This document shows positions 1 to 8,730 of a stretch of 64,000 nt of DNA, in pieces. The notes below the pieces were generated by a model. It saw only the letters and a list, made by a program, of their open reading frames with translations. It made no database searches and was not told where the DNA came from. The position numbers and the translations under genes are program-made. Each line of letters begins with the position of its first letter. Within the stretch, counting starts at the first letter, position 1. This DNA comes from Burkholderia sp. WAC0059 (GTDB lineage Bacteria > Pseudomonadota > Gammaproteobacteria > Burkholderiales > Burkholderiaceae): assembly GCF_002870125.1 (NCBI RefSeq), contig NZ_PNEO01000016.1:79916-143915 (forward strand), in the 5' to 3' direction.

Positions 1-1
1 A

Positions 2-334
2 GGCTGCGTCGAGGCGATTCCGCACGGGCAGTGGGAGGCGTCGTCGAGTCTCGCGATGAGCTACTTCGAGCAACTGCGCCACGTCATCCTGCCGCAGGCC
101 GCGCGCATCGCCGTCGGGCCGACTGTCGGCTTCGGCGTGCAGGCGATCAAGGACACCGCGCTCGTCTCGATCATCGGCTTCGCGGAACTCACGAAGGCCG
201 GCACCGAAATTTCGAACGCGACGTTTCGTCCGTTTCTCGTCTACGGGCTCGTGGCCCTGATCTATTTCGCACTCTGCTATCCGCTCACGCGGTACGCGCG
301 TACCTTGCAAAGGAAATGGCATGCCGCTCGTTGA
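2..334 (+). CDS. Polar amino acid ABC transporter permease (C-terminal part)
   Basis: The gene is cut by the left edge of the window; the frame is open from base 2 to the stop at 334. It is the C-terminal part of a HisM/GltK-type inner-membrane permease. The segment reading EAIPHGQWEA, followed by LRHVILPQA, is the usual EAA-type cytoplasmic loop that docks on the ATPase. Two hydrophobic stretches follow (around TALVSIIGFAEL and FLVYGLVALIYFALCYPL). The last 14 bases overlap the start of the ATPase gene, so the two are translationally coupled. The substrate (for example glutamate/aspartate or another polar amino acid) cannot be decided; the binding protein is outside the window. Confidence 0.9.
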   Translation, partial: GCVEAIPHGQWEASSSLAMSYFEQLRHVILPQAARIAVGPTVGFGVQAIKDTALVSIIGFAELTKAGTEISNATFRPFLVYGLVALIYFALCYPLTRYARTLQRKWHAAR

Positions 335-1040
335 AACCCGGGGACTCGAAAAGCAGTTCGGCTCGAACCACGTCCTCAAGGGCATCGACTTTTCGGTGGA
401 GCGGGGGCAGGTCGTCGCCATCATCGGCCGCAGCGGCTCGGGCAAGAGCACGCTTCTGCGCACGCTCAACGGGCTCGAGAGCATCGACGCCGGATCGATC
501 GAAATCGACGGCGAACGCGTCGACGCGCGCCATGCCGATCTGCGCGCGCTGCGCCTGAAGGTCGGCATGGTGTTCCAGCAGTACAACCTGTTTCCGCATC
601 TCACGGCCGGCCAGAACGTGATGCTCGCGCAGACGGTCGTCAAGAAGGAGAGCCGCCACAAGGCCCGCGCGGTGGCCGAACTGATGCTCGAGCGCGTCGG
701 TCTCGGCGACCGGTTCGACGCCTACCCCGAGCAGCTTTCGGGCGGACAGCAGCAGCGCGTGGCGATTGCCCGCGCGCTGGCGATGAAGCCGAGCGTGCTG
801 TTGTGCGACGAGATTACGTCGGCGCTGGATCCGGAACTGGTGGGCGAGGTGCTTGGCGTGGTCGAGAGTCTGGCGCGAGACCACATGACGCTGATCATGG
901 TCACGCACGAGATGCGTTTTGCGCGCGCCGTCAGCGACAAGGTGGTGTTCATGCACCAGGGGCGCGTCTGGGAGAGCGGTCCGCCCGAGGAAATTTTCGA
1001 GCGCCCCTCGACGGTCGAACTGCGCCGGTTTCTTCAGTAG
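321..1040 (+). CDS. Polar amino acid ABC transporter ATP-binding protein
   Basis: This 239-residue ATPase of the GlnQ/HisP/GltL type energises amino acid uptake with the overlapping upstream permease. Visible motifs are Walker A GRSGSGKS (36-43), the Q-loop in VFQQYNLFPHLT, the signature LSGGQQQR from residue 139, Walker B VLLCDE followed by SALDP, and the switch His in MVTHEM. The length is normal for the family. It starts inside the last codons of the permease gene, so it is the second cistron or later of that operon. The family is certain; the transported amino acid is not. Confidence 0.95.
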   Translation: MPLVETRGLEKQFGSNHVLKGIDFSVERGQVVAIIGRSGSGKSTLLRTLNGLESIDAGSIEIDGERVDARHADLRALRLKVGMVFQQYNLFPHLTAGQNVMLAQTVVKKESRHKARAVAELMLERVGLGDRFDAYPEQLSGGQQQRVAIARALAMKPSVLLCDEITSALDPELVGEVLGVVESLARDHMTLIMVTHEMRFARAVSDKVVFMHQGRVWESGPPEEIFERPSTVELRRFLQ

Positions 1041-1173
1041 GCCGCGCGCTTTCCGCGGTGCCTGCCGCCCGACGCCTTGGCGCGGCGGTTCGGGGCGAGG
1101 CAGGTGCCGGCGAGCGATCCGGATCCGGGCGATGGGGCCGGTTACGCGCCGTCTGGACGAACGGACTTCAGGT

Positions 1174-1791
1174 TCAGGACTGCACCGCGTGCCAGAGACG
1201 CGGGAGCGGGCCGTTAGGGCCCGACACCGGGTCCGTGTTCGGGAAGCGCACGAGATTCATGGCGTGCAATCCCTCGGACGAGAGTCCGACGCGGCTGATG
1301 CCGATGTCTTCGTCCGGCGGATAAGCCCCGACGACGAGAAAATCCGCCGTGGCCTCGATCCGGCAATGCCCCGTGCCCGCGGGCAGCACGGCCACGTCGC
1401 CGGCATTGATCTGCACTTCGCGCCCGATCGATCCGGGGCCGCCGAGGATCAGCCGCGCGCTGCCGCCGGCGAAACCGAGCACCTCGTGAGTCGAGGGATG
1501 GAAGTGGTGGAAGTCGTAAATGCCGTTGCGCCATTGCGGCGGCCAGCCGTTGCGATCGAAGGCCTGCTCGAAGAGCGAGGCGGGGTCGTCGCCGACGGGC
1601 TTGATCGCCGACCGGTACAGGAGCACCGGCAGATGCTGGTTGTTCGGGATCCAGCCGTTGGGCTGGAAGTGGTAGGTTTCGGGTTCGACCGGCTGGGAGC
1701 CGGACGATGGGGTGGCTGCTTCGCTGACCGCGGGCAGCAAGCCGCCCATGACGAGTGCCGCGCTGACGCGCCGGCGCGTGATGTTGGTCAT
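1174..1791 (-). CDS. Exported cupin-domain protein
   Basis: This 205-residue protein has an N-terminus TRRRVSAALVMGG that resembles a twin-arginine or Sec export signal with a likely cut after SEA. A single cupin barrel follows: motif 1 is HFHPSTHEVLGFAGG (His96, His98, Glu103) and the second motif lies around GDVAVLPAGTGH, so a metal site is probable. I chose the ATG at 1791 because GGAGAG lies 5 bases upstream; an in-frame ATG at 1803 has no such site. It stands alone between the ABC operon (convergent) and a tRNA gene. The metal and substrate are unknown; isomerase, dioxygenase and sugar-binding roles all occur in this fold. Confidence 0.75.
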   Translation of the reverse strand: MTNITRRRVSAALVMGGLLPAVSEAATPSSGSQPVEPETYHFQPNGWIPNNQHLPVLLYRSAIKPVGDDPASLFEQAFDRNGWPPQWRNGIYDFHHFHPSTHEVLGFAGGSARLILGGPGSIGREVQINAGDVAVLPAGTGHCRIEATADFLVVGAYPPDEDIGISRVGLSSEGLHAMNLVRFPNTDPVSGPNGPLPRLWHAVQS

Positions 1792-2034
1792 CGGACTCTC
1801 CATTGGGTGTGGGGCACCAGTTGCAACGAAACAGGCTGCGGGCCTGTATTCAGCAAGATTAGACGAAAAGTATGTCGATGGTTCTCGTCGCCGGCATTTT
1901 CCGCGCGATGCTTGCAGTTGTAAGACGATAGGGCTCGATTCAGGCAACATCGGCCTTGAGATGGCCTTTCTTTGCTTTCAGGGCGGAAGGATTGGGTGCG
2001 GCGGGAAGGGAAGCGGGAGAAACCGGAGAGGCTC

Positions 2035-2109
2035 TGGAGCGGGCGATGGGAATCGAACCCACGTCTCCAGCTTGGGAAGCTGGGGTAATGGCCATTATAC
2101 GACGCCCGC
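2035..2109 (-). tRNA. tRNA-Gly(UCC)
   Basis: On the minus strand the acceptor arms GCGGGCG (2103-2109) and CGCCCGC (2039-2045) pair over 7 bp. The T arm reads GTGGGTTCGATTCCCAT, and the anticodon loop CTTCCCA gives anticodon TCC. The discriminator base is T and CCA is encoded at 2035-2037. Total length is 75 bases. It lies 80 bp downstream of mnmH on the same strand. Confidence 0.96.
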
Positions 2110-2189
2110 GGAGCACGACATTCTACAGGGTTTCCGGCGCGAGGGACAAGCCGGGCCGGCGACGAACGGCATGCCGGCCGCGGTCTTGC

Positions 2190-3311
2190 TCACTCCATGA
2201 GAAACGGCTGAACCGGCCGGTTTTCCGCAAAAGCAGCCAACAACTCGCGCGCCTGTCCGGCGACATCGTCGGCTACCGGCCGAAACGGGAACGGCCGCGC
2301 ATGGGGAAGCTGGACGAAATGCGCACCGCTGCTGCGTGCATAGGCGGGGTCGTAGTGCAAGTCGACAAGCTCTTCGAACAGCGCGCGACCTTGCCCGCCG
2401 TCAAGAAAATCGTACCAACGCTGCACTCTCGCATGACCGTGCAGCGGAATCAGCTTCGACAGTTGGGACTTGAAGGCGTCGGCCCGCTTGAACAGATGCC
2501 CGTAATCCTGCAGCAGCAGTTCGATCCGGTCGTCGCGGGCGGTTTCGACCTGGACGCAGAAGCCGCCGTGAAGGCCGCCCAGCAGCACGGCCGGAAGCGT
2601 AATGGCGCCGATGCGTCTGCTTTCGGCTTCCACGAAGACCGGTTTATCCGGATCGAATTGTCGTAGCGCGTGGACGAGCGCGGTGTCGAAGGCTTTCTGC
2701 GACGGTTGCGCGCTGTCCGGCAGCGCGCCGAGGAGCGAGCCGCGGTGTGCCGCGAGCGCTTCGAGGTCGAGCGTCTGGGCGCCGGCTTCGGCCAGCGCCT
2801 TGAGCAGACGGGTTTTGCCGCTTCCGGTATGCCCGGTCAGCACGATGTAGCGGAGTCGGGCGGGCAGTGCGTCGAGTTCTTCGAGAACCCGGCGGCGGTA
2901 ATGCTTGTAGCCGCCGTCGAGTTGCCGCGCGCGCCAGCCGATCAGGTTGAACCAGGTCGCCATCGACCCCGAGCGCTTGCCGCCGCGCCAGCAATAGATC
3001 AATGGGCGCCAGTTGCGGGGACGGTCGGCGAACGTCGTCTCCAGATGGACCGCGATGTTGCGCGCAACCATCGCGGCGCCGACGCGGGTCGCTTCGAACG
3101 GCGAGACCTGTTTGTACATCGTCCCGACGATGACGCGTTCCTCGTTGCCGAGAACGGGCGCGTTCAACGCGCCGGGGATGTGGTCCTCGGCGAATTCGAG
3201 CGGTGTCCGGACGTCGACGATTTCGTCGAAGTCCCCGATCTGGTCGATGGATACGGGCGACAGGTTCAACGGTGTCGAAGCGGCGCGACCGCTTCGTCTG
3301 CAAAAAGCCAA
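2190..3311 (-). CDS. mnmH: tRNA 2-selenouridine synthase
   Basis: MnmH (SelU/YbbB) replaces the sulfur of 2-thiouridine by selenium at the wobble base of certain tRNAs, using selenophosphate and passing through a geranylated intermediate. The N-terminal rhodanese domain carries VDVRTPLEFAEDHIPGA and the active-site Cys107 in LIYCWRGGKRSGSMA. The C-terminal half has a P-loop GHTGSGKT (160-167). The 373-residue length is normal. No selD (selenophosphate synthetase) lies nearby, so selenium supply must be encoded elsewhere. The downstream tRNA-Gly is not a known substrate of this enzyme, so their adjacency is probably only positional. Confidence 0.95.
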   Translation of the reverse strand: MAFCRRSGRAASTPLNLSPVSIDQIGDFDEIVDVRTPLEFAEDHIPGALNAPVLGNEERVIVGTMYKQVSPFEATRVGAAMVARNIAVHLETTFADRPRNWRPLIYCWRGGKRSGSMATWFNLIGWRARQLDGGYKHYRRRVLEELDALPARLRYIVLTGHTGSGKTRLLKALAEAGAQTLDLEALAAHRGSLLGALPDSAQPSQKAFDTALVHALRQFDPDKPVFVEAESRRIGAITLPAVLLGGLHGGFCVQVETARDDRIELLLQDYGHLFKRADAFKSQLSKLIPLHGHARVQRWYDFLDGGQGRALFEELVDLHYDPAYARSSGAHFVQLPHARPFPFRPVADDVAGQARELLAAFAENRPVQPFLME

Positions 3312-3490
3312 TTATCGCACGGGCACTTTTCGGTCCGGACACGATGCCGCATTCGCCGTCCGGCTTCGGGCAATCCCGTGACTATGAACCGCACCCATCC
3401 AGCATAAATGCGGCGTTCAGTCTCTTTCAGGAAAAAGCTATGGACTCCGCTGTGGCATGGCAAAAGGTAAAGTTAGTGAAAGCCCTGACA

Positions 3491-3518
3491 TAAAGTTTCT
3501 GTCATATACGGTCGTAAA
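3491..3518 (+). promoter_or_regulatory. Possible sigma-28 (FliA) promoter of the chemoreceptor gene
   Basis: TAAAGTTT at 3491-3498 is an exact match to the -35 element of flagellar sigma-28 promoters. After 12 bases comes GTCGTAAA (3511-3518), which agrees with GCCGATAA at 5 of 8 positions; the usual spacer is 11. It lies about 90 bp upstream of a methyl-accepting chemotaxis protein, a class commonly controlled by FliA. The -10 half is weak, so this is a candidate only. Confidence 0.45.
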
Positions 3519-3608
3519 GCCGCCTGTTGATTCTGAACTGGTCTGGTGCCGGGCGGCGTTACGGAGCCATCCGGAAAGCTGGGTCAGGAGTTCGAAGGAA
3601 ATGCGGCG

Positions 3609-5213
3609 ATGTTGAAGAACCTGTCGATTCGTACCTGCCTGACCCTGATGGTCGTCTTCTTCGGCGTGGTGCTCCTGCTCGGGGCCGCGGCCGGCCTGAT
3701 TTCGCTGCGCCAGAGCAACGACTCGCTGAAACAGATGTATACGGTCGACACGCCGGCCGTGGCCGATCTCGAGGGCAGCGCCGGCCAACTGCTGCGCCTG
3801 CGTCTGGCGATGGCCACCTATGCCTCGCTCGCCGATCTCAACGATCAGGCGGGGGCGGCAAAAGTGCTGCAGCGCGCGGACGAATACCAGAAGCATTCGG
3901 GCGAACTGCTCGATAGCTACCTGAGCCGCGCCGGCCAGGGGGAGAACGAGCAGCGTCTCATCGGCGACATGCGCGACAAGCGCGAGGCGTTCCTGCGCGA
4001 CGGCGTCGCGCCGGCGCTGGCGGCATTGCGAAGCGGCGACCGCAACACCTTCGAGCAGATGCAGGCGCACAAGCTGCCGGCGCTGTACAGCGACTACGAG
4101 ACGGCCATGCTCGCGCTCGAGAAATTGCAGATCGAGCACGGCGCGCGCCGCTACAGCGATGCGCAGACGCGCTTCGAGGCGGTCTGCATCGCGGTGGCCG
4201 TCGGGATGGCGCTCTCGCTGCTGCTTTCGTGGTTCGCCCGCCTCGTGATGGTCCGCGCCGTCGCGCATCCCGTCGACGCGATGATCGAACAGTTCCAGCG
4301 CATTGCGGGCGGCGATCTGACCGGCCGCATCGCGGTGACGGGCAGAAACGAGATGGGCCGGCTGGCCGATGCGCTGCGCGGGATGCAGGCGTCGCTGATC
4401 GTGACCGTCAGCGCCGTCCGTCAGGGTTCCGAATCGATCGACGTCGGGGCGAGCGAGATAGCGACCGGCAATGCCGACCTGTCGCAGCGCACCGAGGAGC
4501 AGGCCGCTTCGCTCGAAGAGACGGCCGCGAGCATGGAGGAGCTGACCTCCACCGTCAGGCAGACCGCCGGCAATGCGAAAGAGGCGAGCGAGCTCGCCGG
4601 CGGCGCGTCCAGCCTCGCGGCGCAGGGTGGAGACCTGACCCGTCAGGTGGTCGGTACGATGCACCAGATCGTCGACGACTCGAGGCGGATCGGCGAGATC
4701 GTCGGCGTGATCGAGGGCATCGCGTTCCAGACCAATATCCTGGCGCTGAATGCGGCCGTCGAGGCGGCACGCGCGGGCGAGCAGGGGCGCGGGTTCGCCG
4801 TGGTGGCGGCCGAAGTGCGCTCGCTCGCGCAACGCAGCGCCGGCGCGGCGAAGGAGATCAAGGAGTTGATCGGCGCATCGACGACGCGCGTGCAGTCGGG
4901 CGCCGATCTGGTCGAGCGCTCGGGCTCGACGATGACGGAAATCGTCGACGCGATCGCCCGCGTGAATTCGATCATGAGCGAGATCGCCTCGGCGACGACC
5001 GAGCAGAGCACGGGCATCGACCAGGTCAATCTCGCGGTGGCCCAGATGGATCAGGTGACGCAGCAGAACGCGGCGCTCGTCGAGCAGGCCGCCGCCGCGG
5101 CGAGTTCGCTCGAGGACCAGGCGCGCCGGCTCAGCGCGTCCGTCTCCGTGTTTCGCACCGATGCCGGCGCAGGGCCGGCCGTCGGCGGTCCTGCGGCGCT
5201 CGATGCCTACTGA
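3609..5213 (+). CDS. Methyl-accepting chemotaxis protein
   Basis: This 534-residue transmembrane chemoreceptor relays periplasmic signals to CheA/CheW. It has an N-terminal membrane segment (about 10-32), a periplasmic helical ligand domain of about 160 residues, a second membrane segment (about 190-212), a HAMP linker, and a long cytoplasmic coiled coil. The signalling tip around AFQTNILALNAAVEAARAGE followed by GRGFAVVAAEVR is the near-invariant MCP hairpin. Methylation-type regions with E/Q pairs (TEEQAASLEETAASMEE) flank it. The ATG at 3609 is preceded by AAGGAA at 8 bases; earlier in-frame starts lack a site. No CheR/CheB-tethering pentapeptide is visible at the C-terminus. It is monocistronic, with a candidate sigma-28 promoter upstream. 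The ligand is unknown; the periplasmic domain resembles the four-helix Tar/Tsr type. Confidence 0.95.
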   Translation: MLKNLSIRTCLTLMVVFFGVVLLLGAAAGLISLRQSNDSLKQMYTVDTPAVADLEGSAGQLLRLRLAMATYASLADLNDQAGAAKVLQRADEYQKHSGELLDSYLSRAGQGENEQRLIGDMRDKREAFLRDGVAPALAALRSGDRNTFEQMQAHKLPALYSDYETAMLALEKLQIEHGARRYSDAQTRFEAVCIAVAVGMALSLLLSWFARLVMVRAVAHPVDAMIEQFQRIAGGDLTGRIAVTGRNEMGRLADALRGMQASLIVTVSAVRQGSESIDVGASEIATGNADLSQRTEEQAASLEETAASMEELTSTVRQTAGNAKEASELAGGASSLAAQGGDLTRQVVGTMHQIVDDSRRIGEIVGVIEGIAFQTNILALNAAVEAARAGEQGRGFAVVAAEVRSLAQRSAGAAKEIKELIGASTTRVQSGADLVERSGSTMTEIVDAIARVNSIMSEIASATTEQSTGIDQVNLAVAQMDQVTQQNAALVEQAAAAASSLEDQARRLSASVSVFRTDAGAGPAVGGPAALDAY

Positions 5214-5350
5214 TCCCGCGCCTGTCCGGGCAGCGCGGACCGTGCATCCACCCCCGCGTATCTCAAAAGAAAAGAAGTGTCATCCGGGGACGACAGGCTT
5301 CCATGGCCGTGAGAACATGGCCGCTCGCGTTTAACTCTATGGAGAGCGAA

Positions 5351-5593
5351 ATGGGAATCCTGGACAAGGTAGGCGAGATCGCGGGCGCCGTGGCGGCTGT
5401 CGAAGGGTTGGAAAAAGTCGATTCCGATGCGGGGCTGCTTGCCAAGGGGGCGGCGGCCATTGCAGGGTTCGAAGGCGCGGGCGCGCTGGAGTCGCTGCTC
5501 GGCAAGAAGGACGGGAATGCCGATAACGCCGACAGCACGACGGCGTCGGCCGACGATTCCACGGATGCCGATTCCTCGCAGTCGCAGAGCTGA
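5351..5593 (+). CDS. Small hypothetical protein with acidic, Ser/Thr/Asp-rich tail
   Basis: This is an 80-residue frame starting at ATG 5351 with GGAGAG 4 bases upstream. The first 50 residues (MGILDKVGEIAGAVAAVEGLEK and on) are Ala/Gly-rich and amphipathic. The last 30 are a low-complexity run of Asp, Ser, Thr and Asn. No signal peptide, Cys or known domain is visible. An in-frame ATG 12 bases earlier (5339) is an alternative start. A G+C-rich inverted repeat follows the stop (about 5608-5642) but has no T-run. It is probably a real small protein of unknown function; the ribosome site is the main support. Confidence 0.55.
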   Translation: MGILDKVGEIAGAVAAVEGLEKVDSDAGLLAKGAAAIAGFEGAGALESLLGKKDGNADNADSTTASADDSTDADSSQSQS

Positions 5594-5782
5594 CCGGGGC
5601 TGTCGACGGGCCAGCCCGGCTTTCTGCCCGGGCTGGGCCCGATCCGTTCGCGCCATTGCGTCATAAACGTCATAAGAAAGAAGGGCGACGCGAAACGCCA
5701 TCGTCGCCGTCGTTACACGTCACCCCTTCCATCCGGCGCGCCGGCGACTTGATCGCCACCGGGCTCCGCCTGCCCGCAGCGC

Positions 5783-6346
5783 TCAAATTCCGAACGTCGT
5801 CAGCGAAATCTCCGCGTGCGTCACGATCATGAGCAGCACCTGCACGATCACGAACAGCAGGATCGGCGACAGGTCGAGGCCCCCCATTTGCGGAATGATG
5901 CGCCGTAGCGGGTTCAGGAACGGGGCGGTCAACTGGTAGAGCGCCGGCATCACCGGCGAGTGCGGGTTGAGCCACGACAGCAGCGCCATCACGATCGTCA
6001 TCCAGATGATGAGATTGAGCGCCCACTTCACCACCGTGAGCACGGTGACGACGGCGAGCGCCGGCAATACGCCCGTCACGTCGATGCCGGCCAGCGTGAC
6101 GATCAGCAGTACGTAGACGAGCGACGAGAGCAGCGCGGCGACCACGCTGGCCCAGTCGATGCCGCGCACGCCGGGGATGATGCGCCGCAGCGGGAGCACG
6201 AGCCAGTTGGTGACCTGCAGAACCGTGTGCGTCACGGGGTTGTACGCCGGCATGCGCACGAACTGCAGCCAGGCGCGCAGCAGCAGCGCCGCGCCGAACA
6301 GCGTGAAGACGGTATTGAGCAGAAAACGGGCAATATCGCCGAACAT
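5783..6346 (-). CDS. YggT family integral membrane protein
   Basis: This 187-residue protein consists of two tandem YggT units, each a hydrophobic helix pair ending in a P-L-R-R-I-I-P loop (LVLPLRRIIPGVRGIDWAS and FLNPLRRIIPQMGGLDLSP). The loops are followed by further hydrophobic helices, giving at least four membrane segments. The ATG at 6346 (MFGDIARFLL) has AAAGGA 9 bases upstream and fits the family N-terminus; longer starts add a non-conserved tail. YggT proteins are linked to osmotic stress and cell-division factors in other bacteria, but no molecular function can be read here. It appears to be monocistronic. Confidence 0.9.
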   Translation of the reverse strand: MFGDIARFLLNTVFTLFGAALLLRAWLQFVRMPAYNPVTHTVLQVTNWLVLPLRRIIPGVRGIDWASVVAALLSSLVYVLLIVTLAGIDVTGVLPALAVVTVLTVVKWALNLIIWMTIVMALLSWLNPHSPVMPALYQLTAPFLNPLRRIIPQMGGLDLSPILLFVIVQVLLMIVTHAEISLTTFGI

Positions 6347-6945
6347 CGGGTGGATCCTTTCCGTCAGGCAGCAGACCGGCGCTTCACGCGACGGCGTCAT
6401 GGGTTGAGAAGGCGTGCGCCGGGCGGCGCCACGCTTGCGGCGGCTTCAGCGCCGTGTCCGGATTGCGCCGGCAAGGCGCGGGAGGCCGTCCGCGGGGACA
6501 CGACGGGAGGGGGCGAGACGCCCGGCTCCCCGGTGCGGAAGGAGGATGCTCATCTTGATCATTGTGCGTTCTCGTCGATGGTCCCGAAGCCTGCGGCGCC
6601 GGCAGGATGCGCGCCGGTCGTCACATTACCACGGCTTGCGCCTTGCCAGTAAAGGGTTGCTCGCCGGCGTCGCGGGACGGACGCGATTTTTCCTGAACGG
6701 GTACAGTGAACGAAGCGGGTCGCTGGGCGGGACCTTGCGCGCGGAGTGTGGGGTGCCGTACCGAGGCCGGCCGAGACTGCCGCTACAAACGAAACGCCGT
6801 CTCCGGGGACGTCCGGCCTGTGGCGAGCCCTCGCGGTTCGGGCCGCTACGGTGACGGAACGATATCTCCCCGAATTTTACGATTGGCGGGTGGGGGTGCG
6901 GAATCGGCTTGTTTTTCGGGCGCTTGTCCGACACGGGAGTTGATC
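6347..6945. other. Intergenic region, no gene recognised
   Basis: About 600 bp lie between the divergently placed yggT-like gene and a small plus-strand gene. Several frames are open, but they are GC-skewed shadows with Arg/Pro-rich translations and no ribosome sites. I see no RNA gene or strong promoter match here. Confidence 0.5.
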
Positions 6946-7107
6946 ATGAGTATGTTCGCTTACCGAAAGCATCTGCGCTTCCTGACCCATACGCAGCGCC
7001 GCCGCTGGTGGGACCAGAGAAAACGTCTGACGCCGAGAGTGCAGATCAGCGGTGCCTACGTGCCGCCGAGCGTGACGCGCGAATTCACCTACGTGAAGGT
7101 CGGATAG
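6946..7107 (+). CDS. Small basic protein, function unknown
   Basis: This 53-residue frame runs from ATG 6946 with GGGAG 6-7 bases upstream. The product is strongly basic and aromatic (MSMFAYRKHLRFLTHTQRRRWWDQRKRL) with the C-terminal half PRVQISGAYVPPSVTREFTYVKVG. No signal peptide or Cys pair is visible. A good intrinsic terminator lies 45 bases past the stop, which supports transcription as a single unit. I do not recognise the family. Confidence 0.5.
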   Translation: MSMFAYRKHLRFLTHTQRRRWWDQRKRLTPRVQISGAYVPPSVTREFTYVKVG

Positions 7108-7151
7108 CGCTCGAAGGCGGCGGCTGGCAGGCCGCTCCCGCTCTTCGCGGA

Positions 7152-7183
7152 TGCCCGGCGTATCGAATGCGCCGGGCATTTTT
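7152..7183 (+). terminator. Rho-independent terminator after the 53-residue gene
   Basis: TGCCCGGCG (7152-7160) pairs perfectly with CGCCGGGCA (7170-7178) across a 9-base loop and is followed by five T. Confidence 0.85.
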
Positions 7184-7509
7184 CGTTTACGGACGGCGGA
7201 TTTCGGGGGCGGCATCAACCAATTTGTAATTAAACATTACCGATTAGTCGGCGCCCGCATGCCGCGCGTCCCGCCAATGCCTGAGAACGGCCCTGAGTGG
7301 GCCGTAGAAAGGCCCGATCGGCGGCAATGTGCGCGGCACGCCGGGCCGGCTGGGGGTGAAGGCGCGCCCGCGCGCGTCAATGGCCTTCGGGCGCAATTGC
7401 AATTTGCAACAAATGGTCTCTGTCGGGCGTCTCTATTCTGGATACATTGAATAGGCAGGCAGTACCGTCATGCGGTACGGCATTCGGGCCGACCGCGAGG
7501 AGAAGAGAA

Positions 7510-7788
7510 GTGAAAAAATTCGTTCCGTTCATTGTTGCCGCCGCGCTCGGCGTGGGGCTCGTCAGTACGGCCGATGCGCGCGTGTCGGTGGGTATCGGCC
7601 TTGGTTTTCCGGTTGCGCCGGCCTATCCGGTGTACGCCCCGGCGCCCGTCTACTATGCGCCGCCGCCGGTCGTCTATTCGCCGCCCGTGGTCTACGCGCC
7701 GCCGGCCGTCGTGGTGGGTGGCTACTACGGTGGTTATCCGTACTGGCACCACGGTTACTGGCACCACCGCGGCTATTACCGTCGCTAA
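7510..7788 (+). CDS. Secreted Pro/Tyr/Val-rich small protein
   Basis: This 92-residue protein starts at GTG 7510, with AGGAG 7 bases upstream. Residues 1-22 (KKFVPFIVAAALGVGLVSTADA) are a clear Sec signal peptide. The mature part is a low-complexity series of YAP, YSPP and VVYAPP units. It then ends in Gly/Tyr/His/Trp-rich sequence (YWHHGYWHHRGYYRR), which could bind metal or pack at the envelope. Such short YXP-rich exported proteins are common in Burkholderiales and have no assigned function. A strong intrinsic terminator follows 22 bases after the stop, so it is a single-gene unit. Confidence 0.8.
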   Translation: MKKFVPFIVAAALGVGLVSTADARVSVGIGLGFPVAPAYPVYAPAPVYYAPPPVVYSPPVVYAPPAVVVGGYYGGYPYWHHGYWHHRGYYRR

Positions 7789-7810
7789 CGAGTTTTTGAG
7801 GCCGGTTTGT

Positions 7811-7835
7811 CCGGGCGGTGCTCCGCCCGGGTTTT
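7811..7835 (+). terminator. Rho-independent terminator
   Basis: CCGGGCGG (7811-7818) pairs with CCGCCCGG (7823-7830) across a 4-base loop, then GTTTT. It lies just after the secreted small-protein gene. Confidence 0.85.
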
Positions 7836-7851
7836 GCCGAAGGCTTGCGCA

Positions 7852-7893
7852 AAAACGGCGCAACGCGGGCTGATTGCTGCGTTGCGCCGTTTT
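7852..7893. terminator. Bidirectional terminator
   Basis: A perfect 15-bp inverted repeat, AAAACGGCGCAACGC at 7852-7866 and its complement at 7879-7893, has a 12-base loop and A/T runs on both outer sides. It can end transcription of the minus-strand LysE gene, and it backs up the plus-strand terminator at 7811. Confidence 0.85.
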
Positions 7894-7923
7894 CTTATGC
7901 GGGAAGGACTGCCTGGCGGCCGG

Positions 7924-8619
7924 TCAGGACCGTTGCGCGGCGGGTGCCTCGTGCGCAATCAGCTCGTGGTATCCGTTCACGATCACGCTGTACGAGAAAT
8001 ACGCGAAGAGCAACGCCGAGAGCAGGTGGCAGACGCGCAGCAGCCCGGCGCCGGCCCGCTTGCGGCCGTGGCTCGCGAGCGTGCAGAGGAAAACGGTCCA
8101 GGCCAGGCCGCCCATGAAGAAGCCGAAGAGAAAGACGGCCGCCGTGGTGCCGCCGGTGGCGCCCGATTTCGCGATCAGCGCGCCGCCGACCGCGGCGAAC
8201 CAGAGGATTGCGCTCGGCGAGGACAAGGCCAGCAGTACGCCGCGCGCGAAGCCGCGCCACGGACCCGGCTGCGGCACGGGTTCGCCGGCCTTGCCTTCGA
8301 CCGCCGCTTCGACGGGCGGCGCGCCGGCCGGCTGCAGTGCCTCGCGCGCCATCTTCCAGGCGAGCATGAGCAGGACAATCGCGCCGCCGATCCAGACAAT
8401 CCAGCGTACCGCCGTGAATTGCAGCAGCGCGGCCATGCCGGCCAGCGCGAGCGCGGCATAGGTCAGGTCGCCGAAGCAGGAGCCGAGGCCGAGCCAGAAG
8501 CCGGGCCTGAAGCCGTGCGAGAGCGTGCGCGAGATGATTGCGACGTTGACGAGGCCGATATCGAGGCACAACGACAGCGACAGCAGAAATCCGTCGGACA
8601 ACAGGGACAGGTGAGGCAT
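7924..8619 (-). CDS. LysE/RhtB family exporter
   Basis: This 231-residue membrane protein has about six hydrophobic helices and the family features: an N-terminal helix with a charged turn (SLCLDIGLVNVAIISRTLSHGFRPGFWLGLGSCFGDL), a variable central hydrophilic loop (EAAVEGKAGEPVPQPGP), then SSPSAILWFAAVGG in the place of the usual LNPKA loop. Members export amino acids or related metabolites by proton antiport. The N-terminal part departs from the usual P-G-P motif (DIGLVN), so its substrate may differ from classic RhtB. It is monocistronic, ending at a bidirectional terminator. The substrate is unknown. Confidence 0.85.
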   Translation of the reverse strand: MPHLSLLSDGFLLSLSLCLDIGLVNVAIISRTLSHGFRPGFWLGLGSCFGDLTYAALALAGMAALLQFTAVRWIVWIGGAIVLLMLAWKMAREALQPAGAPPVEAAVEGKAGEPVPQPGPWRGFARGVLLALSSPSAILWFAAVGGALIAKSGATGGTTAAVFLFGFFMGGLAWTVFLCTLASHGRKRAGAGLLRVCHLLSALLFAYFSYSVIVNGYHELIAHEAPAAQRS

Positions 8620-8730
8620 GCGGGCGAAGAAAGCGGACGGACCGGCGGTGGGCCGGGCCAGGCGGTCGGGTGGGGAAAGCGGGCCGGGACTATCTCGTCC
8701 GCCCCGGTCTCTCTATCGCTCTATTAGTAA

